Shown: positions 1-5,163, counted from the stretch's first letter. The stretch is 5,163 bases of DNA from Methanoregula sp. (GCA_026394635.1 JAPKXV010000397.1:1-5163); one strand, 5' to 3'. Numbers and translations are program-made. Notes: a model not told the origin generated them from the sequence alone.

Positions 1-2218
1 TCAGTTCAAATTCAGTGCTGCTCCCCTCCTCCCGGGCACGCCGGACCAGTTCCGCAATCTCCGGTATGGACAGTTCCGGGGATACGGTGAGCCGGAAGAA
101 CGTGGGTGCAAGGCTTTGCACGGTCATGTGATTGAAGATGTTGAGCCCGGCAGACCCGGCAAGCTGCATCTCCGGTAATATTCCCCGTACCGCTGCTGCC
201 GCCCCGGTACTGTCCACCATGCACGCAGCCAGCCCCATCCTGTGGAGCAGGGGGAGGCTCTCCTGCAGCATGTCCCGTTCAGGCTTCCCGGTTATCCGCG
301 GGAGTTTCCAGACCAGCGGTATCCTTGCCTCATTGCAGATCGCAAGGACTGCTAGGAGCTGTTCTTCGACCGGTTGAGGGCAGATCGTCCGACAGTTTGG
401 CGATGTAACTTTCCCGGACACGGGCTCAAAGACGATGGTATCGCATCCTGCTGCACCGGCAGCCTGTGCGACCTCAACGCTGTCACAATACATGCTGAGT
501 CCGGGGGGTTTTGGTGCATGATGCCTGCGGGGGCTGTCCGTTGTGCTGAACCGGCGTGCCAGTTCATCCATACGGGCCCGTGCCAGCCCGATTTCGGTCT
601 CAGGGGGCCGGGACTCCCTGATGAGCGCCTCTTTTGCAGTTTCGAGGAATTCCCGGCGCATACGGTTGAGTTCTGCAACAGGTGCAAACAGCCCCCCGGC
701 ATAATCGAGGCTGAACTTGCGTACAACAAAGGGTGTCCCCCCGGTCTTTCTCATCCGGGCTTCGAACTGCGCACGGGTCAGCGGATGGGTGAGGGCAGGG
801 GATAACCTGACGTCCGGGGAGAACAGAACCGGCACCTTCTTCTCCTCACCTGCATCGATCATGCCATCAAGTGCCACAATGCCATCTTCGCTCACCTGCA
901 CACAAAGATCGATGGGGAACGGGCGCGGGAAAAAAGATGGGGGGGTGTTCATGATGCGGTGCGCTTTTGCCGTGAGTGCAGTACTCGATGTGAGGAAGAC
1001 GAGTGCGCCGCGCTGCACCGGGCGGGGCACCGTGAGCCTGATGATACCTTTTTCCTGAAGGGGCAGGGTGTTGAGCGGGAACCCGACCTCATCATCCGAA
1101 TACCCGGGGTTACGGAAGACCAGTCCGTCACCGGGAGACAATTCTGCAGGCGCCGTCTGCCGGACTGTCACTTCCCTGCTCTGGGTATTGTATCCCGTAA
1201 CGGTCCCGACCAGGAGCCCCCGGTTATCCGGTCGTTCCCTGCCCATCAGGGAGGAGTGCCGTTGCCCGAACAGGTATCCTGAGGTAAACCCGCGGTTGAA
1301 TGCAAGTGCGAGATCCCGTATATCCGATTCCTCCGGCTTCCAGATGCCCTGTGCGATCGCATCGAGCGCCCTGCGGTATGCCGATACAACGAGGGCAACG
1401 TATTCCGGTGATTTCATCCTCCCCTCTATCTTGAGGGAGACGACGGGAGATTGTACAAGACGCTCCAGCCCGGTGTAGGTGCAGAGATCCTTTGGGGAGA
1501 GGAGGTACCGGTCGGCCAGCGGAAGGTCGATGAGGTCCACCGGGCGCCCGTAGTGGTCTGGTGTTCCGGTCACCAGTGTGTAGGGTTTCCGGCAGGGCTG
1601 GGCGCACATCCCCCGGTTCCCGCTCCTCCCGCCAATGAGCGACGAGAGGAGGCACTGCCCGGAATAACTGTAGCAGAGCGCCCCATGCGCAAATATTTCC
1701 AGTCCGATCCCGGAATGTTCTGTCGCACGGGAGATCTCAAGTATCTCTTCAAGGGAGAGCTCACGGGCGAGGACAACACGGGAAAAGCCTCGCTCTGCTG
1801 CCCAGAGCACGCCCTCTGCAGTATGCACCGTCATCTGGGTGGATGCATGGAGATGAAGTCCCGGGACAATGGCAGCAGCAAGCGCTGCAACGCCAATATC
1901 CTGTACAAGTACTGCATCCACCCCGATGGAGTAGAGCCAGACAAGGTAATCCCCCACACCAGCAAGCTCGCGGTCATGGACAAGGGTATTGACGGTGACA
2001 TACACGCGGACGCCCCGAAGGTGTGCAGAGGTGACCGATTGTTCGATCTCGTCGTTTGAAAAATTCCGGGCATACTTACGCGCGCCGAACTGTCGCCCGC
2101 TCAGGTAGACTGCGTCAGCCCCGGCAGCGATCGCTGCAGAAAAAGCCTCCGGTGACCCTGCTGGAGCGAGGAGCTCCGGGAGTTTTTTTTCCTTTGGGTG
2201 CGGGGTTGTATGCGACAT
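1..2218 (-). CDS. Peptidase U32 family protein with DUF3656-type region (C-terminus beyond window)
   Basis: The frame is open for 739 codons from the ATG at 2216-2218 to the left edge, so the C-terminus is missing. The start LLAPAGSPEAF (residues 16-26) is the usual opening of U32 proteins. Residues 174-192 match the U32 signature (E-x-F-x2-G-x-L-C-x4-G-x-C-x-x-S), with Cys182 and Cys189, followed by Cys205 and Cys209 in MCAQPC. In relatives such as UbiU/UbiV, such cysteines hold an iron-sulfur cluster. SLKIEGRMKSPEYV (261-274) is another typical block. Residues about 400-530 resemble the DUF3656/collagenase region, ending in ELNRMRREFLETAKEAL, and about 573-739 look like a second barrel-like part. 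The architecture resembles E. coli RlhA (YdcP), which hydroxylates 23S rRNA C2501; whether this archaeal protein modifies RNA is inference. No signal peptide is seen, so it is probably cytoplasmic. The start lies 13 bp after the upstream membrane gene and has no good Shine-Dalgarno site, which suggests translational coupling. Confidence 0.93.
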   Translation of the reverse strand, partial: MSHTTPHPKEKKLPELLAPAGSPEAFSAAIAAGADAVYLSGRQFGARKYARNFSNDEIEQSVTSAHLRGVRVYVTVNTLVHDRELAGVGDYLVWLYSIGVDAVLVQDIGVAALAAAIVPGLHLHASTQMTVHTAEGVLWAAERGFSRVVLARELSLEEILEISRATEHSGIGLEIFAHGALCYSYSGQCLLSSLIGGRSGNRGMCAQPCRKPYTLVTGTPDHYGRPVDLIDLPLADRYLLSPKDLCTYTGLERLVQSPVVSLKIEGRMKSPEYVALVVSAYRRALDAIAQGIWKPEESDIRDLALAFNRGFTSGYLFGQRHSSLMGRERPDNRGLLVGTVTGYNTQSREVTVRQTAPAELSPGDGLVFRNPGYSDDEVGFPLNTLPLQEKGIIRLTVPRPVQRGALVFLTSSTALTAKAHRIMNTPPSFFPRPFPIDLCVQVSEDGIVALDGMIDAGEEKKVPVLFSPDVRLSPALTHPLTRAQFEARMRKTGGTPFVVRKFSLDYAGGLFAPVAELNRMRREFLETAKEALIRESRPPETEIGLARARMDELARRFSTTDSPRRHHAPKPPGLSMYCDSVEVAQAAGAAGCDTIVFEPVSGKVTSPNCRTICPQPVEEQLLAVLAICNEARIPLVWKLPRITGKPERDMLQESLPLLHRMGLAACMVDSTGAAAAVRGILPEMQLAGSAGLNIFNHMTVQSLAPTFFRLTVSPELSIPEIAELVRRAREEGSSTEFEL

Positions 2219-2231
2219 GTCCGGTCGGTGA

Positions 2232-2802
2232 TTATTTTACGAGGAGGTTGAAGATGCCCGTCGAGATGAGTACCGTCACCACCGAGATGGAGCAGTACCC
2301 GGTCATGATCATGAGGATGGAAATGTCACGGCGCCAGCCAAAGGCCCATGCGATGGGCGGGCAGGCGTAAAACCCCAGGGTCATGACACAGGGCACGAGG
2401 CCGTAGATCCCGTATTTTGACAGAGGGCACGAGGCCGTAGATCCCGTATTTTGACAGTATTTTCGATTTTTTGGCCTGTGTTCCCGCAGTATCAAGGAAT
2501 CGTGCGACCCGTTCCGAATGTTCCCCCATCATGTCAAAGATATCGAAGAGAAAGAGGGTCACGCCAACGGCGATGCAGATGAGCACAAAGAGGACAAAGA
2601 ACGGGTGCAGTCCCATTCCGATCCCGATGGGCGCGGCACCGTACTCGATCACAAAGGTGCTGGTCATCAGGGCAAGCACCGGAGTAAACGGTTCATTGAG
2701 CACAATGGCGGGGAGGATGGGCAGGGCGATGGCGATCAGGAGCAGTTTCATTATTGCACTGGCGAGATGTTCGAAATAGTGCGTAACCGGAACGTCCTCC
2801 AT
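2232..2802 (-). pseudogene. Small integral membrane protein, frameshifted by a 34-bp tandem duplication (possible small multidrug export/COG2426-like)
   Basis: From the ATG at 2800-2802 the frame runs 158 codons to a stop at 2326-2328, but its last 32 or so residues (from SVKIRDLRP) are charged and unlike the rest. Removing one copy of the 34-bp duplication joins this frame to the one ending at 2232 and gives a 178-residue protein. That product has about five hydrophobic segments (roughly residues 14-35, 41-62, 65-88, 119-142 and 149-174) and a hydrophilic loop at about 90-118 (MMGEHSERVARF to AKKSK). As read, the last two segments are lost or garbled. Visible motifs include EYGAAPIGIGMGLHPFF and SKYGIYGLVP, followed after repair by ACPPIAWAFGWRRD. 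The length and the YGIYGL block recall the archaeal small multidrug export (COG2426) group, but I hold that family call only weakly. A GAGG lies a few bases before the ATG; Met18 at 2751 is an alternative start. It is probably the first gene of an operon with the U32 gene. Confidence 0.8.
2390..2457. repeat. Exact 34-bp tandem duplication inside the membrane-protein gene
   Basis: Copy 1 (2390-2423) and copy 2 (2424-2457) are identical over all 34 bp, from AGGGCACGAGGCC to TTTTGACAG. Because 34 is one more than a multiple of three, the second copy shifts the reading frame. Read on the minus strand, each copy can encode the SKYGIYGLVP block, once in each of two frames. The bases TGACA precede copy 1 (2384-2388) and recur near its end (2418-2422), a short homology that could have primed slippage. 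Confidence 0.97.
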
Positions 2803-2810
2803 AGGCCTCG

Positions 2811-2842
2811 TTTTATAGGATATGCAAGGAAGGGAATAAACA
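2811..2842 (-). promoter_or_regulatory. Candidate archaeal promoter for the membrane protein/U32 pair
   Basis: Upstream of the ATG at 2802, the minus strand carries TTTATT (2840-2835) and CTATAAAA (2818-2811). A TATA box usually lies about 26 bases before the transcript start. The farther element would give a short leader of about ten bases containing GAGG. The nearer one would put the transcript start inside the assigned coding region and would favour the downstream Met at 2751. I cannot decide between them. Confidence 0.3.
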
Positions 2843-2925
2843 CTATCCCCTTACGGTGAAGATGGACAGACGTACGAGCGTCCACTGGGGTATTCACTCA
2901 CCGTTACCCTTGGCTGCGGGCACCG

Positions 2926-2935
2926 TTTTTAATAA
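2926..2935 (+). promoter_or_regulatory. Candidate TATA box of aroD
   Basis: TTTTTAATAA stands out in a GC-rich context and is centred about 31 bases before the aroD ATG. With normal archaeal spacing of about 26 bases, transcription would begin near 2957, giving a leader of only about five bases. That would make the mRNA nearly leaderless and fits the lack of a strong Shine-Dalgarno site before the start. Confidence 0.5.
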
Positions 2936-2961
2936 TCGCGTGCCAAGAGATCAGTACCAGC

Positions 2962-3612
2962 ATGAGAATTGTTGCTTCGCTCACCGATCCGGCACTGGTC
3001 CCCGCAGCAGCAGCGGCAGGCGCGGATCTGGTCGAACTCCGGCTTGACCTCATGGAGGGGGACTGTGCAGAGGGCGTCCTGAAGTGCCGGCAGCAGACGC
3101 AGTTGCCCATCATCGCAACGCTGCGTTCTGCCGAGGAGGGGGGGAAGTATTTCGGGAATGCCGAAGAATGGCTCCGGGCGATCCAACCGGTCCTTCCCCA
3201 TGTGGATTTTGTTGATATCGAGCAGCGGTTTTCCCTGCATGCAGACACCGTCCGGGCGCAGGACGTGACGGTCATTGCATCGTTCCACACACAGGGTATG
3301 CCCTCGCTCTTTGAACTCTTCGGGCGGGAACGAGAGCTCCGTGCGTATGGCGATATCCCCAAGATTGTCGTGACTCCCCGGCACGAGGAGGACATCATCG
3401 AGATGATCGCCTTTACCCATGCCGCAAGAAAACCGGTATGTACCGGGGTCATGGGTGAAGGGTTCCGGTACGCACGTCTTATCCTGCCGCTCTTTGGCTC
3501 AGAATTTATTTACTGTCATGCGGGGGTGCCTACCGCTGCCGGCCAGTACTCAATTGGTGAGGCGAAGGCCGCAATGGGGCTGCTGGGTGCAGGGGCAAAA
3601 AAAGAGACGTAA
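2962..3612 (+). CDS. aroD: 3-dehydroquinate dehydratase, type I
   Basis: This complete 216-residue protein should convert 3-dehydroquinate to 3-dehydroshikimate, the third step of the shikimate pathway for aromatic amino acids, in the cytoplasm. The type I (Schiff-base) form is shown by the N-terminal MRIVASLTDP, the substrate-binding ELRLD motif (residues 25-29), TLRSAEEGG (53-61), the SFH motif with the likely catalytic His109, KIVVTP with the likely Schiff-base Lys134, the MGEGFRYAR phosphate-side loop (164-172) and the C-terminal AAGQYSIGEA block (192-201) with Gln195. The length suits compact archaeal members; E. coli AroD has 252 residues. The ATG at 2962 begins right at the conserved N-terminus and lies properly downstream of a TATA-like element. 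It is divergent from the minus-strand pair and has no other shikimate gene next to it here, so it is probably transcribed alone. The only nearby downstream signals are T-runs. No key residue appears to be missing. Confidence 0.96.
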   Translation: MRIVASLTDPALVPAAAAAGADLVELRLDLMEGDCAEGVLKCRQQTQLPIIATLRSAEEGGKYFGNAEEWLRAIQPVLPHVDFVDIEQRFSLHADTVRAQDVTVIASFHTQGMPSLFELFGRERELRAYGDIPKIVVTPRHEEDIIEMIAFTHAARKPVCTGVMGEGFRYARLILPLFGSEFIYCHAGVPTAAGQYSIGEAKAAMGLLGAGAKKET

Positions 3613-3656
3613 CTTTTCAGGGAAGGTTGCAGGGTTCTTTTCATCCAGTACCTGAA

Positions 3657-3695
3657 TTTTTTTTAAATAATACACCATGGATGGTGTGTATTTTT
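3657..3695 (+). terminator. T-run and hairpin terminator region after aroD
   Basis: A run of eight T (3657-3664) lies 45 bases after the aroD stop, the usual sort of archaeal termination signal. It is followed by the inverted repeat ACACCAT/ATGGTGT (3672-3678 and 3681-3687) and a second run of five T (3691-3695). With only two bases between the arms, the physical stem would be about five pairs. Together these look like a two-stage terminator for the aroD transcript. Confidence 0.6.
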
Positions 3696-3698
3696 AGA

Positions 3699-3743
3699 GG
3701 GATCTATGGTCAAAATTGACTGCGCGCAAGGATTCAAGATCCC
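3699..3743. repeat. Inverted repeat GGGATCT/AGATCCC
   Basis: GGGATCT (3699-3705) and its exact reverse complement AGATCCC (3737-3743) are separated by 31 bases. The enclosed stretch contains a 15-codon ATG micro-frame (3706-3753, MVKIDCAQGFKIPIS) with AGAGGGA just before it. The left arm would cover this possible ribosome site if the stem formed. The loop is long, so the fold may be weak. Confidence 0.4.
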
Positions 3744-3827
3744 CATAAGTTGATCATAACCCATATTCAGATTCAACATCCGGATGCCAAATAAATGTGA
3801 CCCGTGCCCGTGGAGGGATACATTTGC

Positions 3828-3863
3828 CCGTTAAACCACCCTGGTACACGTTTAACGGTGGTT
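3828..3863. repeat. Overlapping, mutually exclusive inverted repeats
   Basis: CCGTTAAAC (3828-3836) pairs exactly with GTTTAACGG (3850-3858) around a 13-base loop. AACCACC (3834-3840) pairs exactly with GGTGGTT (3857-3863). The two stems share bases on both sides, so only one can form at a time. This could be an operator-like dyad in DNA or alternative folds in RNA; nothing in the sequence identifies a binding protein. Confidence 0.6.
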
Positions 3864-3870
3864 CTGTAGT

Positions 3871-4035
3871 GTGAACGGCGTGGAGGGATCGCCGTTCTCA
3901 TCTGTGTTCCACGGGAGTTCGGTGCACCTGTTGAAGAAAGAGATACCTGCCGAAATCGCGAGAACAGACGGGTTGAAATTTGCGCAGCCGAGCGCGGGGC
4001 TTTCACTGGCGTGCAACACAACAGTGATTATCTGA
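3871..4035 (+). other. Weak 54-codon open frame, unrecognised
   Basis: A GTG at 3871 opens a frame of 54 codons ending in TGA at 4033-4035, 17 bp before the TPR start. The product begins VNGVEGSPFSSVFHGSS and contains HLLKKEIPAEIARTDGLKFA and QPSAGLSLACN. I recognise no domain, signal peptide or membrane segment. No Shine-Dalgarno site is seen, and the start lies at the edge of a strong hairpin, which argues against translation. The composition is protein-like, so it may be a real small protein, the remnant of a larger gene, or the chance translation of a repeat element. Confidence 0.2.
3873..3897. repeat. Hairpin with an 8-bp stem and a GGAGG-containing loop
   Basis: GAACGGCG (3873-3880) and CGCCGTTC (3890-3897) are perfect reverse complements around the 9-base loop TGGAGGGAT, making a GC-rich and probably stable RNA stem. 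The loop and its 5' border (CGTGGAGGGAT, 3879-3889) repeat an 11-bp word at 3809-3819, 70 bp upstream. No T-run follows, so it does not look like a simple terminator. Confidence 0.6.
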
Positions 4036-4052
4036 ATAGTATATTGTAATTC

Positions 4053-5163
4053 ATGGCAGATCCGGCAGAGCAATTTTTTAAAGAAGGGATCAATTTTGCC
4101 GAACTCGGTCAGTATGCAGAAGCGGTCGCCTCTTATGACAAAGCGCTTGCCATCAACCCAAATGATAGCGGCGCGTGGAACAACCGCGGACTCACACTCC
4201 ATATTCTAGGTCAATATGCACAAGCGGTTGCCTCGTATGACAAAGCGCTTGCCCTCACCCCAGATTACATTGATGCGTGGAAAAACCGCGGAAACGCGCT
4301 TGGTAAGCTCGGACGGTATGAAGAAGCGGTTGTCTCATTTGACAAGGTGCTTGCCGTCAGCCCAGATTACTATTTAGTTTGGATGAGCCACGGACACGCG
4401 CTGGATGGACTCGGAAGATATGAAGAAGCGGTTACCTCTTTTCAAAAGGCGCTTGCCATCGACACAGAAAAACCAGATGACACCTGGGTGTGGAACTCCC
4501 GCGGAGATGCGCTTGGTAAGCTCGGACGGTATGAAGAAGCGGTTGTCTCATTTGACAAGGCGCTCTTCATCAACCCAGATGACACCAGGGCGTGGAACTC
4601 CCGCGGAGATGCACTTGGTAAGCTCGGACGGTATGAAGAAGCGGTTACCTCGTATGACAATGCGGTTAATTCGTATGAAAAGGCGCTTACCATCGACAAA
4701 GATGACCCAGATTATCCAGATTACCTAGATGACCCTCCTGGTGACGCAAAGGTATGGGCTAACCGTGGAGATGCATTACGTCAACTTGGACGGTATGAAG
4801 AAGCGGTTGACTCGTTTTACAAGGCGCTTGACATCGACCCAAATGATAGCGGTGCGTGGCTCAACCGCGGACTTGCGCTCTATATTCTTGGTGAATATGA
4901 CCAAGCGCTTGCCTCTTTTGACAAAGCGCTTGTCCTCACACCAGAATGCGAAGAGGCGTGGACTAACCGCGGAGATGCGCTAGGTAAACTTGAACGGCAT
5001 GCAAAAGCGGGAGCATCGTATGATATGGCACTTGCCCTCAAGCTTGCTAATCTCGGGCGGTATGCAGAAGCGATTGTCTCTTTTGACAAGGCACTTGCCA
5101 TCACTCCAAATTACTCCTTTGCGTGGTACAGCCGCGGAAACGCGCTTGATAACCTCGGACAGC
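4053..5163 (+). CDS. Tetratricopeptide repeat (TPR) protein (C-terminus beyond window)
   Basis: The frame is open for 370 codons from the ATG at 4053 to the right edge. After a short MADPAEQFF start, almost the whole protein is TPR units of the form W-x-N/S-R-G-x-A-L-x-x-L-G-x-Y-x-x-A-x-x-S-[YF]-x-x-A-L. Helix-A tryptophans are at residues 42, 76, 110, 147, 181, 235, 269, 303 and 358. Helix-B S-[YF] pairs begin at 27, 61, 95, 129, 166, 200, 207, 254, 288, 322 and 343. Most spacings are exactly 34; exceptions are 37 (129 to 166), 7 (200 to 207), 47 (207 to 254) and 21 (322 to 343). No signal peptide, membrane segment or enzyme domain is seen, so it is probably a cytoplasmic interaction scaffold; the partner is unknown, and a further domain could lie beyond the edge. 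Codons look less GC-rich than in the U32 gene and aroD. No clear ribosome site precedes the ATG, but no other in-frame ATG occurs before about 4383. Confidence 0.92.
   Translation, partial: MADPAEQFFKEGINFAELGQYAEAVASYDKALAINPNDSGAWNNRGLTLHILGQYAQAVASYDKALALTPDYIDAWKNRGNALGKLGRYEEAVVSFDKVLAVSPDYYLVWMSHGHALDGLGRYEEAVTSFQKALAIDTEKPDDTWVWNSRGDALGKLGRYEEAVVSFDKALFINPDDTRAWNSRGDALGKLGRYEEAVTSYDNAVNSYEKALTIDKDDPDYPDYLDDPPGDAKVWANRGDALRQLGRYEEAVDSFYKALDIDPNDSGAWLNRGLALYILGEYDQALASFDKALVLTPECEEAWTNRGDALGKLERHAKAGASYDMALALKLANLGRYAEAIVSFDKALAITPNYSFAWYSRGNALDNLGQ
4296..4646 (+). repeat. Near-identical TPR-encoding DNA units
   Basis: A 52-bp segment is exactly repeated at 4296-4347 and 4509-4560, coding for the A-L-G-K-L-G-R-Y-E-E-A-V-V-S-F-D-K block. 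A second pair, 4490-4544 and 4592-4646, matches over 55 bp with one mismatch (G4511 versus A4613), exactly 102 bp (34 codons) apart. Identity at synonymous sites points to recent duplication or gene conversion rather than selection on the protein alone. Confidence 0.95.
4650..4691 (+). repeat. 21-bp partial duplication within a TPR helix B
   Basis: TCGTATGACAATGCGGTT (from 4650) is followed directly by TCGTATGAAAAGGCGCTT (from 4671), 15 of 18 bases identical with a 21-bp period. The protein therefore reads S-Y-D-N-A-V-N-S-Y-E-K-A-L (residues 200-212), a seven-residue, in-frame lengthening of the helix by about two turns. Confidence 0.75.
4707..4733 (+). repeat. 9-bp tandem repeat encoding an acidic linker
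   Basis: CCAGATTAT, CCAGATTAC and the diverged CTAGATGAC follow each other directly, giving P-D-Y-P-D-Y-L-D-D. This builds much of an acidic, proline-rich insert (about residues 217-231) of about 13 extra residues between two TPR units. Confidence 0.75.

Larger units (their letters stand above)
3613..4052. other. Intergenic region between aroD and the TPR gene
   Basis: These 440 bases hold no gene I can recognise. The first 200 bases or so are AT-rich and contain the aroD terminator region. Between 3699 and 3897 there are three further inverted repeats and an 11-bp direct repeat. From 3871 to 4035 a weak open frame is present. The last 25 bases or so before the TPR start are AT-rich (GATTATCTGAATAGTATATT, 4026-4045) and probably include its promoter, though no TATA element sits at a clearly right distance. 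Micro-frames of 15 and 16 codons begin at 3706 and 3784, but neither has convincing support. Confidence 0.6.

Noticed and set aside
1224..1655. Minus-strand 143-codon frame and several plus-strand frames over 1-2070
   Set aside because: All overlap the continuous U32 frame, which carries family motifs along its length; the others have none.
2183..2190. Run of eight A in codons near the start of the U32 gene as a programmed slippage site
   Set aside because: The frame continues normally for over 700 codons with family motifs, and nothing nearby suggests a stimulating structure or a useful alternative product.
2904..3452. Minus-strand open frames of 182 and 163 codons opposite aroD
   Set aside because: They lie entirely antisense to a well-supported gene, show no domain and are rich in Ser and Arg, as expected of a shadow frame in GC-rich DNA.
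3784..3834. 16-codon frame MPNKCDPCPWRDTFAR with a C-x-x-C pair
   Set aside because: It is too short to judge, has no ribosome site and ends inside the left arm of a hairpin; chance is the simplest explanation.
3852..4202. Minus-strand 116-codon frame across the spacer and the TPR start
   Set aside because: It runs antisense to the TPR N-terminus and through the hairpins, with no recognisable domain and no start signal.
4405..4983. Plus-strand repetitive frames rich in M-K-K-R-L
   Set aside because: They are out-of-frame readings of the TPR repeats; their periodicity comes from the repeated DNA.
4296..5163. Regularly spaced repeats as a CRISPR array
   Set aside because: The 102-bp period is 34 codons, the units vary and encode TPR motifs, and there are no unique spacers between constant repeats.

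Overview
The window looks like chromosomal DNA from a euryarchaeon, most likely a methanogen near Methanomicrobiales such as Methanoregula or Methanosphaerula. This is inferred from TATA-like promoters close to start codons, weak Shine-Dalgarno sites, T-run terminators, a U32/DUF3656 protein beside a small membrane protein, a short type I 3-dehydroquinate dehydratase and a long TPR protein. No rRNA marker is present, so the lineage is not proven.

Layout. (1) Positions 1-2218, minus strand: the first 739 codons of a U32-family (collagenase-like) protein with a DUF3656-type region; its C-terminus lies beyond the left edge. (2) Positions 2232-2802, minus strand, just upstream of it: a small multi-helix membrane protein gene broken by an exact 34-bp tandem duplication (2390-2457) that shifts the frame. 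Removing one copy restores a 178-residue protein ending 13 bp before the U32 start, so the pair looks like a two-gene operon. (3) Positions 2803-2961: a divergent promoter region. (4) Positions 2962-3612, plus strand: aroD, complete with its catalytic His and Lys. (5) Positions 3613-4052: 440 bp with no convincing gene but four inverted repeats, one followed by a T-run, and a weak 54-codon open frame. (6) Positions 4053 to the right edge, plus strand: a TPR-repeat protein, open for 370 codons, with near-identical DNA units and several changes in repeat length.

Apart from the minus-strand pair, the genes do not form an obvious pathway. aroD serves the shikimate route to aromatic amino acids. 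The U32 protein belongs to a family whose studied members modify RNA or act in hydroxylation. The TPR protein is a protein-interaction scaffold of unknown partner. The points most worth a second look are the 34-bp frameshifting duplication, which could be a reversible switch, a recent mutation or an assembly error; the hairpin-rich gap before the TPR gene; and the evolving repeat structure of the TPR gene. I see no CRISPR array, transposase, tRNA or defence system.
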